A stretch of DNA of 64,000 nt from Fistulifera solaris (lineage: Eukaryota > Bacillariophyta > Bacillariophyceae > Naviculales > Stauroneidaceae). Every line of letters begins with the position of its first letter. The stretch's first letter is position 1. Shown one piece after another: positions 58,330-64,000 of this stretch. The notes under the pieces were generated by a model. That model worked only from the letters and a program-made list of their open reading frames with translations. It searched no databases and was not told the DNA's origin. The translations under genes and the position numbers were made by a program. The stretch lies in NCBI GenBank assembly GCA_030295235.1, contig AP026131.1, positions 62,001 to 126,000 on the forward strand. The letters run 5' to 3'.

Positions 58330-59502
58330 AATTGGATGACGATGAAAAGTACGACCTCCGGGTTTCCCTGCAGAGATAAATTTCCTACGGTGTCTACGTA
58401 AAAAACGCGTAGACACTTAAAGGGATGTGTCATTTTATTTTTTATGTTTCAGTGTCAAACTAAATTCCATTATTATTTGATGACATGCAGTAGACTATGT
58501 ATTGTGGGGTTAACTATCGTTGACATTGGCGTCCAAATGACGCGAACAATTAATGTGATCGAAAATAAACCATATCCGGGTTGCCCCTCTGTCGATAAAT
58601 TTCCCTACGAGAGCTACGTGAAAACTACGTAGACATTCGAAGTGTTCCACCAATCGTTCCATCCATGTTTTGTTTTCGAATCGATGGCGACTCTTGCTTA
58701 CCGATACGAAGCCAATACGGTGCGCAACAAAACGTTGACATCTGTGCACTGGAAAAGCAAGAATTGGATGACGATGAAAAGTACGACCTCCGGGTTTCCC
58801 TGCAGAGATAAATTTCCTACGGCGGCTACGTAAAAACGCGTAGACACTTAAAGGGATGTGTCATTTTACTTTTTATGTTTCAGTGTCAAACTAAATTCCA
58901 TTATTGTTTGATGACATGCAGTAGACTATGTATTGTGGGGTTAACTATCGTTGACATTGGCGTCCAAATAACGCGAACATTAATGTGATCGAAAATAAAC
59001 CATATCCGGGTTGCCCCTCTGTCGATAAATTTCCCTACGAGAGCTACGTGAAAACTACGTTGACATTCGAAGTGTTCCACCAATTGTTCCATCCATGTTT
59101 TGTTTTCGAATCGATGGCGACTCTTGCTTACCGATACGAAGCCAATACGGTGCGCAACAAAACGCTGACATCTGTGCACTGGAAAAGCAAGAATTGGATG
59201 ACGATGAAAAGTACGACCTCCGGGTTTCCCTGCAGAGATAAATTTTCTACGGCGGCTACGTAAAAAACGCGTAGACACTTAAAGGGATGTGTCATTTTAT
59301 TTTTATTTTTCAGTGTCAAACTAAATTCCATTATTATTTGATGACATGCAGTATGTATTGTGGGGTTAACTATCGTTGACATTGGCGTCCAAATGACGCG
59401 AACAATTAATGTGATCGAAAATAAACCATATCCGGGTTGCCCCTCTGTCGATAAATTTCCCTACGAGAGCTACGTGAAAACTACGTAGACATTCGAAGCG
59501 TT
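58330..59502 (+). repeat. 431-bp tandem repeat, about 2.7 copies
   Basis: Units start at 58330, 58762 and 59192 (432 and 430 bp apart, all with aattggatgacgatgaaaag) and are nearly identical; the third stops at about 59502. Each unit contains two related sub-blocks: gataaatttcctacggYG…gtagacactt and gataaatttccctacgagag…gtagacattc. Both carry inverted repeats around TACGT/GTCTACG. Copies of parts of the unit occur at 1188-1245 and, reversed, at 34735-34965. The ORFs inside (up to 125 codons) repeat from copy to copy and are treated as chance. Confidence 0.92.
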
Positions 59503-59656
59503 GCTTTTTTACGTATCGTACTCCGTACTCCGTAATAAAATCAAATTTCAGTAGCTGTTAGGTCTACTTCTATTGTTGATCCGTGTGAAGGCTGGAGTCT
59601 TTGTTCTCGTTCTCGTTCTTGTTGATAAAGAAGTATAGTACGGAATAAAGACAATT

Positions 59657-60433
59657 ATGGTGACGGCCGGAGGAGTGAAACGAAAAGCGCCGGAAGACGG
59701 AGACGGCGACACACACGGCAGCCGTCCCATCGAAATCACGCCCAAGGTTCTTCACCAGCGGTTGTTGGTTGGATTAGGAAACAAAGGAGGAGCAAAAGGT
59801 TCTTTAACGAAATGCGTAGCACGCATCGGTGCTGTATTGAGAGATCCGGATGATGCGACATTGAAAGAGGCTGCCGTCCGCGAATTAGAACATCAACAAC
59901 TCGAATTTATGAAACTATATTGGATGGTTCACCGGAATCAGATTGAATTGGAGACGCTGCATTCTTCTATAAACATTACCAAACAACAAGCTTCGGAGGA
60001 GAGTGTTATTGTGCAAGAGAAACGTAAAAAGTTGCGGAAACAACTAACCGTCACGGCTTGTGAGCGCGAGTATGAAGCCTTGGCCAAAGTGGCCACGACG
60101 CGGCATCCCACGTCCCGAAGGGCCCTGCAGCAACAACTGGATCGTGTTTTAGAACAACAAAGAGAAACAGAAGATGCTGTGAAACGGACGAAGAAAGAAG
60201 TGGCGATTCGTCAAAATCAATTCCAGTTATTGATGCAATGTCTGTTTGATTTGAAGCAGTCTTTGCAAGAGCCATTAGATGTCTCCGCAGATGATGATCA
60301 TGCGACAGTAGAGGATAATAAAGAAAAGGACGAAGATGGGGAAGAGCTAGAAGAGAAAGGTGGAGCAATCGTTGCCATGGATGTGGAGCCTGCCATCGCT
60401 GGACCTGATGAAGATCTCTATGAGGATTTGTGA
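59657..60433 (+). CDS. THO complex subunit 7-like protein
   Basis: Intact, 258 residues. A coiled-coil core includes LEHQQLEFMKLYWMVHRNQIE, then the signature CEREYEALAKVATTRHPTSRRALQQQLDRVLEQQ and RQNQFQLLMQCLFDLKQSL. It has the helix order and CEYEALAK…HPxR motif of THOC7, part of the THO/TREX mRNA export complex in the nucleus. The acidic tail is poorly conserved. The ATG at 59657 follows the satellite by about 155 bp. Confidence 0.85.
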   Translation: MVTAGGVKRKAPEDGDGDTHGSRPIEITPKVLHQRLLVGLGNKGGAKGSLTKCVARIGAVLRDPDDATLKEAAVRELEHQQLEFMKLYWMVHRNQIELETLHSSINITKQQASEESVIVQEKRKKLRKQLTVTACEREYEALAKVATTRHPTSRRALQQQLDRVLEQQRETEDAVKRTKKEVAIRQNQFQLLMQCLFDLKQSLQEPLDVSADDDHATVEDNKEKDEDGEELEEKGGAIVAMDVEPAIAGPDEDLYEDL

Positions 60434-60688
60434 TCAAGTCCACTCTTGTGACAACGAACACTAACTATTTGTTTTATATTTTCGTTCCTCCGCTGGTTTT
60501 AAATTGTTTTCTTTTTGTTACATGTCTTGTGGTTTTGTTTGTATATAAATAGTTTATAGTTTTGGCCTCTTCGTCGGCATGAGTTGGCTTCTTCGATGTT
60601 TCACATCCGGTACTCGTCTCTTCGCTTCTCGCATAAAGCATAAACAAGAGTGCTACGCATTCATCGAAATAGTAAGCAAAATCGACTA
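60434..60688. other. Intergenic between THOC7 and RPB10
   Basis: A short convergent gap holding the 3' ends of THOC7 and RPB10. Nothing else is seen. Confidence 0.5.
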
Positions 60689-60992
60689 TTATGCCTCCTG
60701 TGGCTCGGCGCTTTCGGTATTATAGTTCAGTAATTTTTCAATCAAATCAACGTGCGTCAAAAGCATACGGCGACAGCAGTATCTCTTCAAACCCAACTCA
60801 TCCAAAGCGTCACTGTTTGAAGAGTAAAACAGGGAATGAAAGTTTAGAACAAAGAATAAAAGATTAATTCAATTTGAAAACAGCAGCCTGAACGCACCCT
60901 TCCGAAAAATCGGCTTGCAACAAACTCAAATACGTTTCCCATTTGTTCCCAATCACCTTTCCACACGTAAAACATCGAACTGGGATAATCAT
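60689..60992 (-). CDS. RPB10: RNA polymerase I/II/III subunit RPB10 (RPABC5), spliced
   Basis: Too short per exon for ORF lists. Exon 1 (60992-60898) encodes [20 protein letters not shown]…LLQADFSEG. An 85-nt GT-AG intron (60897-60813) joins exon 2 (60812-60689), [20 protein letters not shown]…[16 protein letters not shown], ending in TAA. The zinc residues CxxC (CFTC) and CCR are present, as is the invariant N-terminus [10 protein letters not shown]. Total 72 residues, the family's usual length. It is an essential subunit shared by all three nuclear RNA polymerases. No indel. Confidence 0.96.
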
Positions 60993-61354
60993 CTTCTATC
61001 AATACTCTTACTAATACTGGTAAAGTGCAATGTGTTTAATCATATGAAAGCAATAACGATGACACAATAATGATCGAAACGAAACAAATGCATGCGGGTC
61101 GAAAATGTCGATGGCTTTGCAAAGAATTTATTATGGGCGACGGACAGTCGTTCATCGTACCGCGCGTTGTCGTCGCGCGGCGTAATTTTCGTACGAAGAG
61201 CAGACGCTCTTTCCCACCACCAAAAAAAAACGTTTCGCCTTTCGCAACAACAGAAAACGGTGCCTCTATTATTCATTTTGTTTATAGCGTTTGTCAAGTA
61301 ATTACTTTCAATCAACGCGACAAGATTCAATACACTCGCACACACGACAAAGAA
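60993..61354. other. Divergent intergenic region RPB10 / UPF0390
   Basis: No gene is seen. The plus ORF from 61070 continues into the UPF0390 gene but is unlike coding sequence before ATG 61355, so it is taken as 5' UTR. Confidence 0.55.
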
Positions 61355-61712
61355 ATGGCACAAGGATTAGGAAAAGTCAACAAGGTCAAAAAGTCCGTCG
61401 GCTCGCAAAAGCGAAAAGTCGCACGCAAAGCGCAATCACTCTCGAAAGGCCGCATGCAATTCAGTGCCAAGGGAAAGAAACACAATGCGGAAGAAGTCAA
61501 TACCACGAAAACTATCAATCGCAACATTGAATCACTCGTTGCGGCAAAAGCTGTGAGCAGCGGCGCCAAGTTCTTTCTTGGAGACGTGAAAGAAAAAAGG
61601 CACCAAGGAGATGAAGAAACAACTTCAGGAACGTGACAAGAAGCAAAGCAAGTCTACCAAAATTAGCGACCGATTGAAAGCGCAGTTGCGTAAAGTACAG
61701 ACCGGCGCTTAA
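61355..61712 (+). CDS. UPF0390 (Leydig cell tumour 10 kDa-like) basic protein
   Basis: From ATG 61355: MAQGLGKVNKVKKSVGSQKRKVARKAQS, then KTINRNIESLVAAKAVSSGAKFFLGDVKEK. Removing one A from the A6 run at 61593-61598 extends it with GTKEMKKQLQERDKKQSKS to TAA at 61710-61712. This matches the UPF0390/C19orf53-type family of small, very basic proteins, likely nucleolar. Length is about 118 residues. Confidence 0.85.
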
Positions 61713-62096
61713 GAGATGTATGTGTTTGAAGTCACGGAATGCTTGTTCGACGAACGACAGGTCGTCATTGCATTATCCGAGACTTGCAACTTGCAACATA
61801 TAGATCATTTTTTCAAGGGATTGGAGGTAGATTGAAAGCCGTTTTGTGTTTCATAATGTTTGTTCGGCGAAGGTTCCGCGGTTCCTTTTACGAAACAGGT
61901 ACCGGAAAATTCGTGCACCAATAACATCGCGGAATGAACCACGATTCGCTCGTTGAGAACACGAAAACGGGTGCTGATTTGATAAAAATGGACAAGCACA
62001 TGCAAAACTAATCAATTAGCGAGCAATTCTTTTGGATCATTCCTTTCGTCCTTCCCTCATAAGTCGTCGCATTTGCGGATCTGTTGTTGAATTGTC
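61713..62096. other. Intergenic upstream of the PARP-like/deltex gene
   Basis: Nothing recognised. The plus and minus ORFs here are short and without family features. Confidence 0.5.
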
Positions 62097-64000
62097 ATGT
62101 CGGAAAGTATTTCACCGAAACAAGCACCAACGTGCGTAAAGGCAAAACCCGCGACTCCTCGACCTTTTCCTTCGCTTCGTGATCACATGGATCTTCCGAA
62201 AGATGCGACGAGTCCGTATGCTGCTTCGTCACGAAGAACAGGTCAATATAGCGACTACGACAGCTCACCCGAATCGGACGAAGACGACGTGACACCTGCG
62301 GCTATCGATTTGGATGAAGATGTGCGACTTGCGGTTGCCCTTCAACAAGAAGAATTTTTGGCGCAAGAACGCATGTTTCACAAGGCCAGTAAGGACGAGA
62401 CGTCATTTCACTGCAATATGGATGAACTCCTGGCTCTCAGTCTGGAAAATGCAGATGATGACGACAATGAGGAGACCTGGATAGCCAAATTTGCTTCTAT
62501 ATCCGAGACGAAATATGTATCAGACGATGAAGACGACGAGGATGACGAGAAGCGACAGGCCCAAATTGATGCGGATGCTGCTCTTGCCAAGGCAATGGCG
62601 GAAACCTTTGAGCCTTTAGATGAAGAAACTCGCAAATTGGTTGAAGAGTTCGAAAAGGAGGCCATGTTTTTGACAATATCGGGAAGAGCTACGCTCTTTG
62701 TTCAAGCCGTGCTTGACCTTGTAACCAAGACAGAAGCGACCTTGCCAACTAATATGCAGGCGAAGATTCGTGCGGTCAACAGGGATGACATGGTTTATTT
62801 TGCTGAGCGCCTTTTGAAAGCTCAAGAGGATTTAGAGGAGCAAGGTAGAGACACGAGCGTTGACGTTGGGTATCATTATACCAAGAGTGAAGAATGCATG
62901 ACGCGAATTCGTGTTGATGGGTTAATGACATTTGCCGAACGCAATGCAGCCGGCATTCCTCGTGTGTTCAACGGTGCTGCGTTTGGAGACGGAATTTACA
63001 CCGCTAATAACCCCACTTCCTATTCCGGATACGGTCCTATTGGTCTTTTAGTTGCAAGGTTGAAAGGAACCACGACAACAACCACGGGAACGCCCGCTGA
63101 TCAAGCTGACAGTGTCATTGGACATCCAGGTCGTGTTGACGAGATTATTGTTCTTCGAAATTCTAGGAATTGTCTGCCGTTGATTGAGTACGAGACGGCC
63201 CTCGCAAGTAGCCACAAGGCCCTCTTGGAAAACCTGCAAGGGGATCTACAGGCACTCATTTCGAAATACATACTCGTAGTGCCGAAGGTTAGTTTAGACC
63301 AATTACCTGCCAAGACATCGTTTCCTTCAGTCAAGATCGTGGCATTCAATCTACCGGACAATATGACTTACACGGCTCCGTCCATGCTAAACACCGACCC
63401 AATTTCGGCCACATCTCCTGCTGGCAGCTCGACTGATGAATGCCCCATTTGTCTAGCCACCCTTTCGCAATCCGTCGTTTCTTGAAACTACTGCGGCCAT
63501 AAGTTTCACCGCGAGTGCCTATTACAAAGCGCCAGAGCAGGCCAACGGTCGTGTGCCTATTGCAGAAAGCTGTTTCAAGAGCCACAAGGATTGTGCCCAT
63601 CGGGAACCCTGACTGTGTCGTATTCGAGCTCGCAAACATGCAGCGGTTTCCCGGCAGGAGTTATTACATTGGATTACAACATCCCCAACGGAGTTCAACA
63701 ATCGTATCATCCGTCGCCGGGTGTTGCGTTTTCTGGAGCTAAACGACAAGCATTTCTACCAGATAATCGCGAAGGTCGAGAGTTACTGAAACGACTCAAG
63801 TATGCCTTTACCAGAGGCCTTACATTTACTGTCGGTACGAGTTTGTCGAGCGGTGCGTCGAACACTGTAACCTGGGCCAGTATTCATCACAAGACTGCTC
63901 TATCGGGTGGCACACATGGCTTTCCAGACAATTCTTACTTTTACAATTGTCACCATGAGCTCGATAACTTGGGCGTTCCTGCTGCAGATGCATTTCAGTA
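62097..64000 (+). CDS. PARP-like / RING / deltex-C-terminal fusion protein, 3' end outside window
   Basis: The reading begins at ATG 62097. Residues about 75-95, 115-125 and 160-175 carry UIM-like motifs (LAVALQQEEF, ELLALSLEN, AALAKAMAE). A PARP-like region follows (GYHYTKSEECMTRIRVDGL and GDGIYTANNPTSYSGYGPIGLLVARL). Then a RING finger (CPICL … CGHKFHRECL … CAYC) and a deltex C-terminal (DTC) domain: GVITLDYNIPNGVQQSYHPSPG, RQAFLPDNREG, FTVGTSLSSGASNTVTW, IHHKTALSGG. The frame is single and open except for one TGA at 63483-63485, between RING Cys 2 and Cys 3. The right end is cut. It should act in ubiquitin/ADP-ribose signalling, by inference. Confidence 0.8.

Noticed and set aside
58901-59278. 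125-codon ORF in the 431-bp repeat
   Set aside because: It recurs only because the repeat recurs, shows no family features, and is open only because of base composition.
1-64000. tRNA or rRNA genes
   Set aside because: No cloverleaf with B-box GGTTCGANNCC or rRNA segment was recognised by eye; a covariance-model search was not possible here.

Overview
This window is nuclear DNA of a eukaryote, most likely a photosynthetic stramenopile and probably a diatom. The evidence is short GT-AG introns of about 62-110 nt, compact genes on both strands, nuclear housekeeping genes (PRP22, RPB10, ZMAT2, THOC7, REV3, MRE11, GEN1, TPT1, cytosolic AspRS), mitochondrion-directed proteins, and one protein with a signal-peptide plus 'SS-FAP' presequence of the kind that targets diatom plastids. 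No tRNA, rRNA or CRISPR was recognised.

Layout. 0-1.55 kb: the 5' end of a minus-strand coiled-coil gene, then an array of about 23 units of 34-35 bp. 1.5-5.1 kb: a SASA-type carbohydrate esterase, mitochondrial uL29m and a membrane protein. 6-11 kb: a TPR protein and the splicing helicase PRP22/DHX8. 11-19.4 kb: a type II membrane SGNH-like protein, an unknown helical protein, a cluster of palindromes, a mitochondrial PPR protein, glutaminyl cyclase and a plastid-type cupin protein. 19.8-30.5 kb: REV3 (six exons), a TPR/basic-tail protein and MRE11. 31-39 kb: UDP-glucose 4,6-dehydratase, AspRS, an F-box-like/RCC1 protein and a TALE homeodomain protein. 40.9-46.4 kb: an M8-like protein that lacks HExxH, ZMAT2, a TPR protein, a 650-bp TIR element and a YL1_C protein. 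47-51.4 kb: an AdhE gene and an MFS gene, both heavily disrupted. 51.9-64 kb: GEN1, TPT1, KLHDC4-like, a 431-bp tandem repeat, THOC7, a spliced RPB10 hidden from ORF calling, a UPF0390 protein and a PARP-like/RING/deltex fusion that runs off the right edge.

Three points stand out. (1) Many conserved genes carry single-base indels at homopolymers: six-base runs read one too long and four-base runs one too short, so the inferred true run is mostly five. This looks like homopolymer miscalling, and most of these genes are probably intact in the organism. AdhE and the MFS gene differ (dense indels, not confined to runs, plus an in-frame TAA in AdhE) and may be true decay. (2) Several repeat families sit in non-coding gaps, often between head-to-head genes, and two families recur far apart in the window. 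(3) The most interesting gene is at 62.1-64.0 kb. It joins UIM-like motifs, a PARP-like ADP-ribosyltransferase region, a RING finger and a deltex C-terminal domain, with one in-frame TGA inside the RING. Three DNA-repair genes (REV3, MRE11, GEN1) occur within 35 kb, with no sign that they are functionally clustered.
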